Both the position numbers and the translations under genes were made by a program. Shown piece after piece: positions 24,058 to 33,864 of a DNA stretch of 43,464 bases. Where the stretch lies: the NCBI GenBank assembly GCA_024228355.1, contig JAAETN010000526.1, positions 1 to 43,464 on the forward strand. Reading direction: 5' to 3'. Every line of letters starts with the position of its first letter. Within the stretch, counting starts at the first letter, position 1. The notes below the pieces were generated by a model. It ran no database searches. It was not told where the DNA came from and worked only from the letters and a program-made list of their open reading frames with translations. This DNA is from Maribacter sp. Lineage in GTDB: Bacteria; Bacteroidota; Bacteroidia; Flavobacteriales; Flavobacteriaceae.

Positions 24058-26691
24058 ATGAAAAGGTTCATATCCCTTGAACTTTTCATTACTTTCTTAC
24101 TACTTTTTACAACCTTTATTGCCTCAGCACAGGATGTTTCCTATGAAGATGGTAAAAAGTATATTCTAGGAGGGCTAGAAGTAACTGGACTACAAAGCTA
24201 TAATGAGCAAACTGTAAAGACCTATACCGGTCTTAGGGTGGGTCAGCCTATTACATTGCCAGGAGAACAGATAAGCGCCATAATCAATAAACTCTGGGGA
24301 CTTGAACTCTTTACCGATATCGATTTCTACATTACGGATATTCAAGGAGAAAATGTTTTTCTCGAATTGAACATTCTTGAAAGGCCTACCTTGTCCAAGG
24401 TGACAATGAATGGTGTTAAGGATAGAAAGGTTGATGAGATAATCAAGGATACCGATCTTAAAAAGGGAAAGAAAATAACTGAAAGCCTTATCGCAAATAG
24501 TAAAAATTATATCCAGAACAAATTTAAGAAAAAGGGGTATTTGAATACTAAAGTGAATATTATAACAGCAAATGATACTTCCCAGACCAATGCCAGAAGT
24601 ATGGTTGTTAATGTGGATAAAGGGGATAAAGTAAAAATTAAGGATATTATTTTTGAAGGCAATGATAAGTTGGCTGCCAAGAAATTAAGAAAAGCACTAA
24701 AAAAGACAAAGAAGAAGAAATTAGGCCGTTTTTGGAAAAAGTCAAAGTTTATTGAAGATGACTACGAAAATGACCTGTCATTGTTAGTGGATAAATATGC
24801 TGAAAATGGCTATAGGGATGCCAGGGTTCTTTCGGACACCATTTTGAATTTAGATGAGAACAATATCCAAATAAAAATAAAGGTCGAAGAGGGTGATAAG
24901 TATTATTTTGGAGATATCGATTTTGTAGGAAATAGTGTTTATACGGATCAAGTATTAGGGAGAGTACTTGGTATTAAAAAAGGATCAACTTATAACGGGG
25001 TACTATTAAGAGAGCGTATTGCCGATGACTCCAAACCAGATGCCAATGATGTAACCAGCTTATATCAGAATCACGGATACCTCTTTTCGAGTATTAACCC
25101 TGTGGAAGTCTCTGCGGAAAACGATACGATCAACTTTGAGATTCGAATAGTTGAGGGGAAAGAGACGTTTTTAAACCATGTCACTGTAAATGGGAATGAT
25201 AAGACCAACGACCATGTAATTTTTAGGGAGTTAAGAACCCGTCCTGGTCAAAAGTATAACAAGTCGGATATCATACGGAGTATTCGTGAATTGGGACAAC
25301 TCGGCTTTTTTGATGCGGAACAAATTAAACCAGATATTGTTAACCCAAAACCTAATGAGGGTACGGTAGATTTGGCCTATAGTTTGGTCGAATCTGGATC
25401 TAGTCAGATAGAGCTTCAAGGGGGATACGGTGGTGGAGGTTTCATAGGTACATTAGGACTTTCATTTAGTAATTTTTCCCTTAGGAATATATTGAAAGGG
25501 GAGGCCTATAAACCGGTACCTATGGGAGATGGCCAGAGTTTTGCGGTGCGCTTACAGGCCAGTAGGACCTTTAGGGTTTACAGTCTTAATTTTTCTGAAC
25601 CATGGCTTGGGGGCAAAAAACCTGTACGGTTTAATTTGTCACTGTCCAAAACCCAACAATTTGGGGCAAGTTATTCAAGAAACGGACGAGTTGAGGTAAA
25701 CAAGGACCAAGGATTTTCCATTACTGGGATTTCAGCAGGCTTGGCGAAAAGAGTACAATGGCCAGATGATTTCTTTACCATTTCACATTCATTGGGTTAT
25801 CAACTTTATGAATTCAAAAATTATAATATTGGGCTGTTCAATTTTGGAAATGGCAAATCAAATTCCTTTTCCTATACTTTAGGGATTTCTAGAAATGCTT
25901 TGAGTGGAGGGAGAATATATCCCAGGGGAGGGTCAAACTTTGAAATTACCGCGAAATTAACGCCACCTTATTCTTTGTTTAATAATAAGGATTATAGGGG
26001 ATTGCAACAAGAAAGTGATGATTTGTTTGAACAGATCTCAGCTTTGGACCCAACGGTTGATGCGCAGGAAATTTCAGAACTGAATAGCGAAAGGGAAAAA
26101 TTGGAGGAGGAGCGATTTAAATGGTTAGAGTATTACAAATTGAACTTTAAGGGAGATTGGTATACTACATTGGTTGGTGATTTGGTTCTTCGTACAAATG
26201 CTGAATTTGGTTTTCTTGGAAATTATAATAGTGATGTAGGTGATGTACCATTTGAGCGATTCTACGTTGGTGGTGATGGCATGGGCAATTTTACCTTGGA
26301 TGGCAGGGATATTATACAGCTACGAGGTTATGAGAACCAATCATTGACGCCATACAGTACAAATCCACTTACAGGAAGATCAGAACAAAATGGAGGTTTG
26401 GTGTATAATAAGTTTTCTTTGGAGCTTCGTTATCCATTAACATTAAAGCCTTCGGCTTCAATTTATGGTCTTGCATTTTTAGAAGGAGGTAATGCCTTCA
26501 ACAATTTTCAGGAATTTAATCCGTTTCAAATAAAACGATCGGCCGGAGTGGGGCTTAGAATCTTTATGCCAGCGTTTGGACTTTTGGGTATAGATTTCGG
26601 TTATGGGTTTGATGAGGACCTAAGACCACAATCAATAGGAACCGGACCAAGTGGTTGGCAAACACACTTCATTATCGGCCAACAGTTTTAA
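24058..26691 (+). CDS. bamA: BamA, outer membrane protein assembly factor
   Basis: 877 residues. BamA folds beta-barrel proteins into the outer membrane. A signal peptide (to about residue 24, ending ASA) is followed by POTRA repeats over roughly 30-430, then a 16-strand barrel that ends in the terminal phenylalanine of GQQF. The loop-6 motif appears as LRGYENQ. An acidic, coiled-looking insertion (about 650-695, rich in Glu, Ser, Leu) interrupts the barrel, as often in Bacteroidetes. The start is ATG at 24058, 4 bases after uppS. An upstream TTG in frame would overlap uppS. Confidence 0.96.
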   Translation: MKRFISLELFITFLLLFTTFIASAQDVSYEDGKKYILGGLEVTGLQSYNEQTVKTYTGLRVGQPITLPGEQISAIINKLWGLELFTDIDFYITDIQGENVFLELNILERPTLSKVTMNGVKDRKVDEIIKDTDLKKGKKITESLIANSKNYIQNKFKKKGYLNTKVNIITANDTSQTNARSMVVNVDKGDKVKIKDIIFEGNDKLAAKKLRKALKKTKKKKLGRFWKKSKFIEDDYENDLSLLVDKYAENGYRDARVLSDTILNLDENNIQIKIKVEEGDKYYFGDIDFVGNSVYTDQVLGRVLGIKKGSTYNGVLLRERIADDSKPDANDVTSLYQNHGYLFSSINPVEVSAENDTINFEIRIVEGKETFLNHVTVNGNDKTNDHVIFRELRTRPGQKYNKSDIIRSIRELGQLGFFDAEQIKPDIVNPKPNEGTVDLAYSLVESGSSQIELQGGYGGGGFIGTLGLSFSNFSLRNILKGEAYKPVPMGDGQSFAVRLQASRTFRVYSLNFSEPWLGGKKPVRFNLSLSKTQQFGASYSRNGRVEVNKDQGFSITGISAGLAKRVQWPDDFFTISHSLGYQLYEFKNYNIGLFNFGNGKSNSFSYTLGISRNALSGGRIYPRGGSNFEITAKLTPPYSLFNNKDYRGLQQESDDLFEQISALDPTVDAQEISELNSEREKLEEERFKWLEYYKLNFKGDWYTTLVGDLVLRTNAEFGFLGNYNSDVGDVPFERFYVGGDGMGNFTLDGRDIIQLRGYENQSLTPYSTNPLTGRSEQNGGLVYNKFSLELRYPLTLKPSASIYGLAFLEGGNAFNNFQEFNPFQIKRSAGVGLRIFMPAFGLLGIDFGYGFDEDLRPQSIGTGPSGWQTHFIIGQQF

Positions 26692-26739
26692 TTTTAAGAA
26701 TCGTGGCATGAGCTAATCCGTTCATTTTAAAAGTTTTAG

Positions 26740-26747
26740 TATTTTTG
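26740..26747 (+). promoter_or_regulatory. -7 box ahead of the OmpH genes (TATTTTTG)
   Basis: An exact TAnnTTTG match 35 bases before the ATG of the first OmpH gene. A TTC at 26721-26723 is the nearest match to the -33 TTG. It suggests the chaperone pair can be expressed apart from bamA. Confidence 0.5.
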
Positions 26748-26782
26748 GCACGATATTTTCTATACATTAAAACGGAATCAAA

Positions 26783-27619
26783 ATGAAACCAAAAACTAAT
26801 GTCCTATTAATAGTATCCTTGATACTATGTTCAGCTTACACTTTCGCGCAGCGAGGTGTTCGGATAGCATATGTAGATATGGAGTATATACTGGAAAATG
26901 TTGAAGAGTATCGCGATGCTAGTGAACAATTGGAAGCTAAGGCGCAAAAATGGAAGATAGAGATTGAGCAAAAACAGAGTAGTGTTGAGCAAATGAAAAA
27001 GGACTTGATGGCCGAAAAGGTACTATTAACCAGTGAGTTGATTTCTGAACGAGAGGAAGATATCCAGATTTTGGAAAAAGAGATGATCGAGTATCAACAA
27101 GATCGTTTTGGTCCGCACGGAGATTTGGTATTGCAAAAAAGACAGTTGATACAGCCGATACAAGATCAGGTCTTTAATGAGGTACAAAAAATTGGAGCCA
27201 ATAAAAAGTATGATTTTATTTTTGATAAATCGGCGGATGTCGTAATGTTGTATTCCGAAAAAAGGCATGATATCAGTGAGTTGGTATTGAGAGGGATAGC
27301 AAGAACCAGAAAAGTAAGTAAGCCAAAGAAAAAGACAATCGCAAAAAATAGATTAGAGGATTTTGAGGGAGAGGAGCCTGTTGAAGAAATGAGCGAAGCC
27401 CTAAAGGATAGAAAAGATAAGGCGAAACAAGCTCAAGATGCAAGAACCAAAACAGCAGAAGAAAAACGGGCAGAGCAGCTGAAACTTAGAGAGGAACGTA
27501 AAAAGGCCTATGATGAAAGAAGAAAAAAGCTTTTAGAAGAAAGAGAAGCCAAAAAGAAAGCAAAATTAGAAGATAGAATAAAGGAGTCCGACGAAGAGAA
27601 TGACTCAAGTAATCAATAA
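26783..27619 (+). CDS. OmpH/Skp-family periplasmic chaperone with long charged tail
   Basis: 278 residues. Signal peptide to about residue 22 (YTFAQ). The OmpH/Skp core follows (RIAYVDMEYILENVEEY..., then a long coiled coil, then the returning KKYDFIFDKSADVVMLYS), ending near residue 170. After it comes about 100 residues rich in Lys, Glu and Arg (for example EEKRAEQLKLREERKKA). This tail makes the protein much longer than E. coli Skp (161 residues). It is the first of two tandem copies behind bamA and probably carries unfolded outer membrane proteins. Confidence 0.9.
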   Translation: MKPKTNVLLIVSLILCSAYTFAQRGVRIAYVDMEYILENVEEYRDASEQLEAKAQKWKIEIEQKQSSVEQMKKDLMAEKVLLTSELISEREEDIQILEKEMIEYQQDRFGPHGDLVLQKRQLIQPIQDQVFNEVQKIGANKKYDFIFDKSADVVMLYSEKRHDISELVLRGIARTRKVSKPKKKTIAKNRLEDFEGEEPVEEMSEALKDRKDKAKQAQDARTKTAEEKRAEQLKLREERKKAYDERRKKLLEEREAKKKAKLEDRIKESDEENDSSNQ

Positions 27620-27665
27620 GAAATCATTAACTTAAATTAACACTCAAATATTTTAATTAGAAATC

Positions 27666-28175
27666 ATGAAAGAAGTAAAGAAAATAGTAGTTGCCTTGGT
27701 TTTATTCGTTGCAGCAACAAGTTTTGTAAATGCACAAAGTAAAGTTGCGCATATAGATGTAACTCAACTTTTATCTCAAATGCCGGAAATGAAAGCAGCA
27801 GAAGCTGAACTGAAAAAATTACAGGAAACATATAGGGCTGACATCGAAAGCTCTATGACAGAATTAAAGAATAAATACACGCAATATTCAAATGAGTCTG
27901 CGGCTAAATCTGAAGAAGAAAATCAGAAAAGAGCACAGGAATTGCAGGGCTTTGAGAAGAATATTGGTGAGGCGCAACAAAATGCCCAACAAGAACTTCA
28001 GAAAAAGCAAGCTGAATTATTTGCGCCAATATCCGAAAGGGCAAAAGCAGCCATTGAAAAGGTTGCAACAGCCCAAGGTTATGACTATGTATTGGATGCC
28101 CAGGCTGGTGCTGGTCTTATTGTCGCTAAAGGAAAAGATTTATTGGCGGAAGTAAAACAAGAGTTGGGCTTCTAA
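27666..28175 (+). CDS. OmpH/Skp-family periplasmic chaperone, standard length
   Basis: 169 residues with signal peptide (ending VNAQ) and the classic Skp layout. SKVAHIDVTQLLSQMPEM is followed by a coiled-coil arm (about 40-125, rich in Glu, Gln, Ala and Lys) and a returning strand GYDYVLDAQAGAGLIVAKG. It lies 46 bases after the longer paralogue and ends at a terminator. The two likely form trimers that hold outer membrane proteins for BamA; whether they mix is unknown. Confidence 0.92.
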   Translation: MKEVKKIVVALVLFVAATSFVNAQSKVAHIDVTQLLSQMPEMKAAEAELKKLQETYRADIESSMTELKNKYTQYSNESAAKSEEENQKRAQELQGFEKNIGEAQQNAQQELQKKQAELFAPISERAKAAIEKVATAQGYDYVLDAQAGAGLIVAKGKDLLAEVKQELGF

Positions 28176-28194
28176 AAAAACACTTTACAAAATT

Positions 28195-28232
28195 AAAAAA
28201 CCATCAAGATAGATTCATCGGGGTGGTTTTTT
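28195..28232 (+). terminator. Terminator after the OmpH pair
   Basis: AAAAAACCA (28195-28203) pairs with TGGTTTTTT (28224-28232) around a 20-base loop, ending in a T-run. Its symmetry may also serve the convergent glycosyltransferase gene, whose stop is at 28236. Confidence 0.7.
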
Positions 28233-28235
28233 GTT

Positions 28236-29090
28236 TTATAGAGATAACTTATTCCTGATACCTTTCCATCTAAGAGATCGTATATACACTCCCTCATCTT
28301 CGGTGACTATTTTAGAAATACCCTTCTGCTGTGCCTTCAAGAATCCATTCATATTATGATAGATTGCTATTAGTCTTTTTTGCTTTAAGGCCATTTTAAA
28401 TGAAGCGACTAAGGTTAGCCAAAATCCATAGTCCATGGTAAACATGGCCTGTCCTTGTAATAGCTTGGCTTTTGCATTATATGCTTTTCCAGTAGGCCGT
28501 AGGTGCTTGACCATTAAATTATCCAAAGTTCTTATTTCGTAGCCATGATATTGTATTAATAATTCATCTACCGTATCCCATCCCATTGCAGATTTTAGTC
28601 CGCCTATTGCTTTAAAACAATTTTTTGAATAGGCTTTAAAAGCTCCACGAACATGATTTTTGTTCATTGGGTGGTTCAATGCCCAATTTCCATTTGAATT
28701 CTTCTCATAAACGAATCCACCTGTCAAACCAACTTTTGGGCTTTTTTTGAATACGGCTGCAATTTCTTCAAAATAGTTATTGGGTAATATTAGATCAGCA
28801 TCAAGTTTTACAATGAAGTCATATTCATCATCCAATAAAACCAATCCTTTGTTAAAAGCATTAATTACCTTGCTTCCCGGCATATGCTCACTTGATGAAC
28901 TCGTATTCACCCTTTGGAAAACTCCATGGTTATAAATAAAATCATTAATAATGTCTTCTGTATTGTCTGTAGAATTGTCGTTGACAATGATCACTTTCTT
29001 TGGCTGCAAAGTTTGTAGGACTATTGATTGCAACGTCTTCTCCAGGAAGGCCTCTTCATTGTGTGCGGGAATGATGATGTAGTACTTCAA
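28236..29090 (-). CDS. Family 2 glycosyltransferase
   Basis: 284 residues. A GT-A fold enzyme that transfers a sugar from a nucleotide donor. N-terminal YYIIIPAHNEEAFLEKTLQS and VIIVNDNSTDNT form the nucleotide site. FIVKLDADLILP holds the DxD metal motif, and GWDTVDELL gives an acidic acceptor region. No membrane helix is seen. The only start that keeps the first strand is TTG at 29090, 7 bases after the upstream methyltransferase stop. The sugar product is unknown; the neighbours suggest a surface glycan or glycolipid. Confidence 0.88.
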   Translation of the reverse strand: MKYYIIIPAHNEEAFLEKTLQSIVLQTLQPKKVIIVNDNSTDNTEDIINDFIYNHGVFQRVNTSSSSEHMPGSKVINAFNKGLVLLDDEYDFIVKLDADLILPNNYFEEIAAVFKKSPKVGLTGGFVYEKNSNGNWALNHPMNKNHVRGAFKAYSKNCFKAIGGLKSAMGWDTVDELLIQYHGYEIRTLDNLMVKHLRPTGKAYNAKAKLLQGQAMFTMDYGFWLTLVASFKMALKQKRLIAIYHNMNGFLKAQQKGISKIVTEDEGVYIRSLRWKGIRNKLSL

Positions 29091-29097
29091 GTTAAAC

Positions 29098-29640
29098 TCA
29101 TTTTACTGCTCTAAAGGAAGGTTCCCTTTCAGCATAGACGATATAGTATCTTGGTGTAAAACTTCGCAATAAAGGGCGAATGCCAACTTTTTTTACAGGA
29201 TTGGTCCATTTGCTTGAATCCATGATTTTCCATCCGGCTTTTTCAAGTAACCAATCAAATTGCCAATCTTCAAACTCGTGATAATGCCTGTCCCACGGAT
29301 CAGTTTTACTTTGGTAGGCAGGGGAGAACCATAATCTTAAAGGTATACTGGCTACCAATTTATTTGCCTTAATTTTCTGTAATACATTAAATGGAGCCAA
29401 GAGATGCTCAAAAATCTCAAATGCGGTCACCACCTCTGAATCGCTTTGGATTATCGTGGAAAAATCAATATCTAAATCTTCTCCTATGGTATTTGATATC
29501 TCATAACCATTCTCCTCCATAATCTTTGAAAACGGATTTTCAACACCGAGATCTAAGATTGATTGCTCAGTTGAAATATGTTTCTGAAGGAAAGCAAGCG
29601 TATTTTTAAAACGCTTGTTAGGAAATGTTTTTTCGTACAT
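29098..29640 (-). CDS. SAM-dependent methyltransferase-like protein
   Basis: 180 residues with a shortened class I methyltransferase look. The SAM strand reads ILDLGVENPFSKIM (near 34-47), followed by SEVVTAFEIFEHLLAPFNVL, which fits the post-motif helix of methyltransferase type 11/23 proteins. The usual GxGxG is reduced to a single glycine, so cofactor binding may be atypical. WDRHYHEFEDWQFDWLLEKAGW is the conserved C-terminal helix region of sugar-linked methyltransferases. It is paired with the downstream glycosyltransferase. Confidence 0.75.
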   Translation of the reverse strand: MYEKTFPNKRFKNTLAFLQKHISTEQSILDLGVENPFSKIMEENGYEISNTIGEDLDIDFSTIIQSDSEVVTAFEIFEHLLAPFNVLQKIKANKLVASIPLRLWFSPAYQSKTDPWDRHYHEFEDWQFDWLLEKAGWKIMDSSKWTNPVKKVGIRPLLRSFTPRYYIVYAEREPSFRAVK

Positions 29641-29768
29641 CTACACTTGTGAATGCTAAGCAGTGTCCAAAAAAAGGAAATGCTTTAATTTATTAGTACG
29701 AAGTTAAAAAAATAAGCACAGTGATATCAAAATAAGGATTGATTCTTTGAAACTCAGAAGCTATGGGA

Positions 29769-30827
29769 TTAAACCTGATACACTATTGCATTTATATTCA
29801 TACCCGCTCCAACACTTGCAAAAATGACCAAATCGCCAGAACTTATATTATGAATGTTCAACTTACCATGTTTGACCATGTCGAAAAGTGTAGGTATGGT
29901 GGCAACTGAACTGTTTCCCAATTTTTCGATGTTCATGGGCATTATATCCTTGGGCATTTCGATACCATACAATTTGTAGAACCGTTCCACAATTGCTTCA
30001 TCCATTTTTTCATTGGCTTGGTGAATAAATATTTTCTTTACTTCAGAAATGTCCCTTCCACTTTCTTCCAGGCAATCTTTCATTGCCTGTGGTACATGGG
30101 TTATTGCAAACTCATATATTTTTCTACCGTACATTTTTATAAAAAGCCTATCCTCTTCACTTTCTTTTTTGTAAGAATCACCAAAAAACAGAAAGTATGC
30201 CTCACCATTGGCATAGGTTGCAGACGAGTGCGCCAATATTTCGCCTTTATTTTCGGAACTCTCAATTATGGTTGCGCCTGCGCCATCCGAATAAATCATT
30301 GAATCGCGATCGTAGTCATCAACCACCCTTGATAGCGTTTCAGCACCGATTACCAAACATTTTTTGGCTATTCCACTTTTAATAAAAGCATTGGCTTGGA
30401 TCACGCCCTCAATCCAGCCAGGGCAACCAAAAAGCATGTCATAGGCAACACATTTGGGATTTTTTATTCCAAGTCTATGCTTAACCCGTGTAGCAAGGCT
30501 AGGCAAAGTATCACCTTGTTTTCGACCATAGGTTATATCCCCAAAATTATGGGCAAAAATAATATAGTCCAAGGTCTCCCTATCTATTCCAGCATCTTCA
30601 ATTGCTTTCAACGAAGCAAAGTATCCAAGGTCAGAAGTGTTTACGTCATTTTTGGCATAACGTCTTTCACCTATTCCTGTGATAGATTTAAACTTTTGAA
30701 TTATTATGTTATTAGGGGCGTCTATGGCAGAACCATCACTATTTAAAAAAGTATGACCTTCAAAGCTTGCATTTTCAACTTTGAGTGGCGGAAGAAATGA
30801 ACCTGTGCCTGTAATTGCTATTCCCAT
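29769..30827 (-). CDS. 3-oxoacyl-ACP synthase III (FabH)-like enzyme
   Basis: 352 residues with a thiolase-fold ketosynthase III layout. Catalytic Cys125 is in MLFGCPGWIEG, His259 in FIHQANEKM and Asn295 in LGNSSVATIP, the Cys-His-Asn set of KAS III. It condenses an acyl-CoA or acyl-ACP primer with an extender. It is longer than E. coli FabH (317), and the first condensation of fatty acid synthesis is not the only option; secondary lipid or branched-chain products are possible. The upstream TTG-N20-TAATTTG is a candidate promoter. Confidence 0.87.
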   Translation of the reverse strand: MGIAITGTGSFLPPLKVENASFEGHTFLNSDGSAIDAPNNIIIQKFKSITGIGERRYAKNDVNTSDLGYFASLKAIEDAGIDRETLDYIIFAHNFGDITYGRKQGDTLPSLATRVKHRLGIKNPKCVAYDMLFGCPGWIEGVIQANAFIKSGIAKKCLVIGAETLSRVVDDYDRDSMIYSDGAGATIIESSENKGEILAHSSATYANGEAYFLFFGDSYKKESEEDRLFIKMYGRKIYEFAITHVPQAMKDCLEESGRDISEVKKIFIHQANEKMDEAIVERFYKLYGIEMPKDIMPMNIEKLGNSSVATIPTLFDMVKHGKLNIHNISSGDLVIFASVGAGMNINAIVYQV

Positions 30828-30935
30828 TGTTGGTTTAAAGTTTGTGTTAATTTACTTTAAACACTAAAACAAACAAACAAATTATCTTCCTAGAATACGA
30901 CGTCCAATGGGAGTTGTCATAAGAATTTAGACATG

Positions 30936-30965
30936 AAAAAAGCCTTTCAAACTAAGTGAAAGGCT
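30936..30965 (-). terminator. Intrinsic terminator after gcvP
   Basis: Perfect 8-base arms AGCCTTTC (30941-30948) and GAAAGGCT (30958-30965) with a 9-base loop. On the minus strand it is followed by a T-run (30936-30940), and it lies 23 bases after the gcvP stop. Confidence 0.8.
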
Positions 30966-30988
30966 CTTGTTTGTGGGGATTTGAAATA

Positions 30989-33844
30989 TTATTCGGTTTC
31001 TGCATAGGCCTCAATGGGGGCACAACTGCAGATAAGATTACGATCTCCATAGGCATCATCAACTCTTCTGACGGATGGCCAAAACTTGTTCTCCAATACA
31101 TAAGGTAAAGGAAAAGCCGCACTTTGTCTGCTATAAGGAAAATTCCATTCATCACTGGTCACCAATGCCATGGTATGGGGAGCATTTTTAAGTACATTAT
31201 TTTCGTTATTTTCAACGGCCATATCAACTTCCTCACGAATGGCGATCATTGCATCACAGAATCGGTCAAGTTCAGCAAGGCTTTCACTCTCAGTGGGTTC
31301 AATCATTACCGTACCTGCAACTGGGAAAGAAACCGTTGGAGCATGAAATCCGTAATCCATAAGGCGTTTGGCGATATCGGTAACTTCGATTCCATTTTGC
31401 TTGAACGGTCGACAATCGATAATCATTTCATGGGCGGCACGGCCTTTTTCGCCGGTATAAAGAACTTCATATTTTCCACTTAATCGTTCCTTTATGTAAT
31501 TGGCGTTCAGTATGGCGATTTTAGTGCTGTTAGTCAAGCCTTCCTCACCAAGCATTTTTATATATCCATAGGAAATCAAACAAACCAAAGAGCTTCCCCA
31601 AGGTGCTCCTGAAATTGCTGAAATTGCATTTTTCCCTCCTGTTTCAATCAAAGGGTTCCCTGGCAGAAATGGTAAAAGTTGCTTGGCTACACAAATTGGG
31701 CCAACCCCAGGACCACCTCCCCCATGTGGTATGGCAAAGGTTTTATGTAGGTTTAAGTGGCATACATCGGCGCCGATCGTCGCAGGATTGGTCAACCCCA
31801 CTTGGGCATTCATGTTGGCACCATCCATATAAACCTGTCCGCCATTTTCATGTATAACCTTTGTAATGTGTTTTATCGATGATTCGAAAACACCGTGTGT
31901 TGAAGGGTAAGTGACCATCAAGGCAGCTAAACCATCGGAGTGCAGCTTGGCTTTTTCCTCTAAATCGATCACATCAATATTCCCTTTTTCATCGGTTTTC
32001 GTAACTACTACTTTCATTCCGGCCATAACTGCTGAAGCGGGATTGGTACCATGTGCCGAAGCTGGGATAAGACAAATATTACGATGGCCTTCGTTTCTGG
32101 ATTCATGATAGGCACGTATCATCATCAACCCTGCATATTCACCTTGGGCCCCTGAATTAGGTTGCAATGAAGTACCTGCAAAACCAGTTATGGTTGTTAG
32201 GTCTCTCTCAAGCTCTTTAAGTACTATTTGATAGCCTTCAGCTTGATCAACTGGTACAAAAGGGTGAATATTGCCCCATTGTTCCCAACTTAATGGCAGC
32301 ATTTCGCTGGCGGCGTTCAACTTCATCGTACATGAGCCCAAAGAGATCATGGAGTGGTTCAAAGCCAAATCCCTACGTTCCAATTTTTTGATATAACGCA
32401 TTATTTCGGTCTCCGAATGATAAGCGTTGAAGACTTTATTTTCCATGAAAGAAGAGGCTCTCACAAGTGTTGAGGGTATTACATCCAAAAGTGGTTCAGA
32501 AATTGAAAAAGTTTCGTTTTTTGGGTGCAATTCCATAAAACACGATATGATATGCTTTATATCATTTTTATCGGTAGCTTCATTAACAGATATAGAAATG
32601 GTGTTCTTGTCAATATAATTAAAGTTAATTCCTTTCTTTTCAGCTATGACTTTAAGCATATCGGAATCCTCAACATTTATCTTTATGGTGTCAAAAAAGG
32701 AAGTATTTAATTGATTGAATCCCAAACCATGTAAAAATTGGCTCAATGCCCTAGCATTAGAGTGAACTTGCTCTGCAATATTTGTTAGTCCTTTAGGCCC
32801 GTGGTAAACGGCGTACATGCCTGCCATCACGGCTAAAAGCACCTGAGCCGTACAGATATTTGAAGTAGCCTTATCCCGTTTTATGTGCTGCTCCCTTGTC
32901 TGTAATGCCATGCGCATTGCAGGCCTCCCATCAGTATCTTTGGTAACTCCGATGATTCTTCCTGGAATGTTTCTTTTATACGCTTCTTTAGTGGCGAAAT
33001 AGGCAGCATGGGGCCCACCATAACCTAAGGGGATTCCAAAACGCTGGGTTGTGCCTACAACTACATCGGCACCCAATTCTCCAGGGGGTGTCAGTAAAAT
33101 CAAACTCAAAATATCAGCGGCAACAGCAACCTTAATTTCATTCTCTTTTGCCTTTGCAACGAATGCCGCATAATCATGTACTTGACCATGTTTGCCCGGA
33201 TATTGAAGCAATACACCATAAAAGTCATCATTAAATTTGAAATCTTCATGATTGCCGACTACCAATTCAATTCCCAATGGACGTGAACGTGTTTGTAATA
33301 AAGATAAGGTCTGAGGGAGTACTTCTTCAGAAACAAAAAACTTGATAACGCCTTCTTTCTTTTGGGCTCTGGTACGTACATCAAAAAGCATAGACATAGC
33401 TTCCGCGGCAGCTGTACTTTCGTCCAAAAGGGAAGCATTTGCCAATTCCATTCCGGTCAATTCAGCAACAACAGTCTGGAAATTTAAAAGTGCTTCCAAT
33501 CTTCCCTGTGCAATCTCGGCCTGGTAAGGTGTATATGCCGTATACCATCCTGGGTTTTCCAAAATATTCCGTTTTATAACGGAAGGGGTGATACTTTCGT
33601 GATACCCAAGACCAATATAGGTTTTGAACATCTTGTTTTTCTCGGATAGTTGCTTAATATGGGAAAGAAATTCATTTTCGCTCATTGCTTCAGATAGGGA
33701 AAGAGGCTTGGCCAATCTAATATCTAAAGGAATGGTTTCATCAATGATCTGATCAAGGCTCTTGGCTTTAACTGTTTTGAGCATTTGCTGAAGGTCTTCT
33801 TCTTTAATGCCGATATGTCGTGAAGCAAACAAGTCTGTTCTCAT
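30989..33844 (-). CDS. gcvP: Glycine dehydrogenase (decarboxylating), P-protein of the glycine cleavage system
   Basis: 951 residues, a full-length fused P-protein. It decarboxylates glycine through pyridoxal phosphate and hands the aminomethyl group to lipoyl GcvH. Lys701 in NLHKTFAIPHGGGGPG is the expected cofactor lysine. The N-terminal ASRHIGIKEEDLQQML, the GYHESITPSVIKRNILENPGWYTAYTPYQAE region and SAHGTNPASA are diagnostic. GcvT and GcvH are not in this window, so the system is split. It has its own promoter and terminator. A perfect 12-base palindrome abuts the -7 box. Confidence 0.97.
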   Translation of the reverse strand: MRTDLFASRHIGIKEEDLQQMLKTVKAKSLDQIIDETIPLDIRLAKPLSLSEAMSENEFLSHIKQLSEKNKMFKTYIGLGYHESITPSVIKRNILENPGWYTAYTPYQAEIAQGRLEALLNFQTVVAELTGMELANASLLDESTAAAEAMSMLFDVRTRAQKKEGVIKFFVSEEVLPQTLSLLQTRSRPLGIELVVGNHEDFKFNDDFYGVLLQYPGKHGQVHDYAAFVAKAKENEIKVAVAADILSLILLTPPGELGADVVVGTTQRFGIPLGYGGPHAAYFATKEAYKRNIPGRIIGVTKDTDGRPAMRMALQTREQHIKRDKATSNICTAQVLLAVMAGMYAVYHGPKGLTNIAEQVHSNARALSQFLHGLGFNQLNTSFFDTIKINVEDSDMLKVIAEKKGINFNYIDKNTISISVNEATDKNDIKHIISCFMELHPKNETFSISEPLLDVIPSTLVRASSFMENKVFNAYHSETEIMRYIKKLERRDLALNHSMISLGSCTMKLNAASEMLPLSWEQWGNIHPFVPVDQAEGYQIVLKELERDLTTITGFAGTSLQPNSGAQGEYAGLMMIRAYHESRNEGHRNICLIPASAHGTNPASAVMAGMKVVVTKTDEKGNIDVIDLEEKAKLHSDGLAALMVTYPSTHGVFESSIKHITKVIHENGGQVYMDGANMNAQVGLTNPATIGADVCHLNLHKTFAIPHGGGGPGVGPICVAKQLLPFLPGNPLIETGGKNAISAISGAPWGSSLVCLISYGYIKMLGEEGLTNSTKIAILNANYIKERLSGKYEVLYTGEKGRAAHEMIIDCRPFKQNGIEVTDIAKRLMDYGFHAPTVSFPVAGTVMIEPTESESLAELDRFCDAMIAIREEVDMAVENNENNVLKNAPHTMALVTSDEWNFPYSRQSAAFPLPYVLENKFWPSVRRVDDAYGDRNLICSCAPIEAYAETE

Positions 33845-33864
33845 ATTTACAAAAATTCAATGGG

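Noticed and set aside
28236-29640. Horizontally acquired glycan island
   Set aside because: Only two genes, with base composition like the neighbours. No integrase, repeats or tRNA lie beside them.
30018-30746. Several open frames antisense to the KAS III-like gene
   Set aside because: They lie wholly inside the well-supported ketosynthase gene, show no family motif, and have no promoter or start context.
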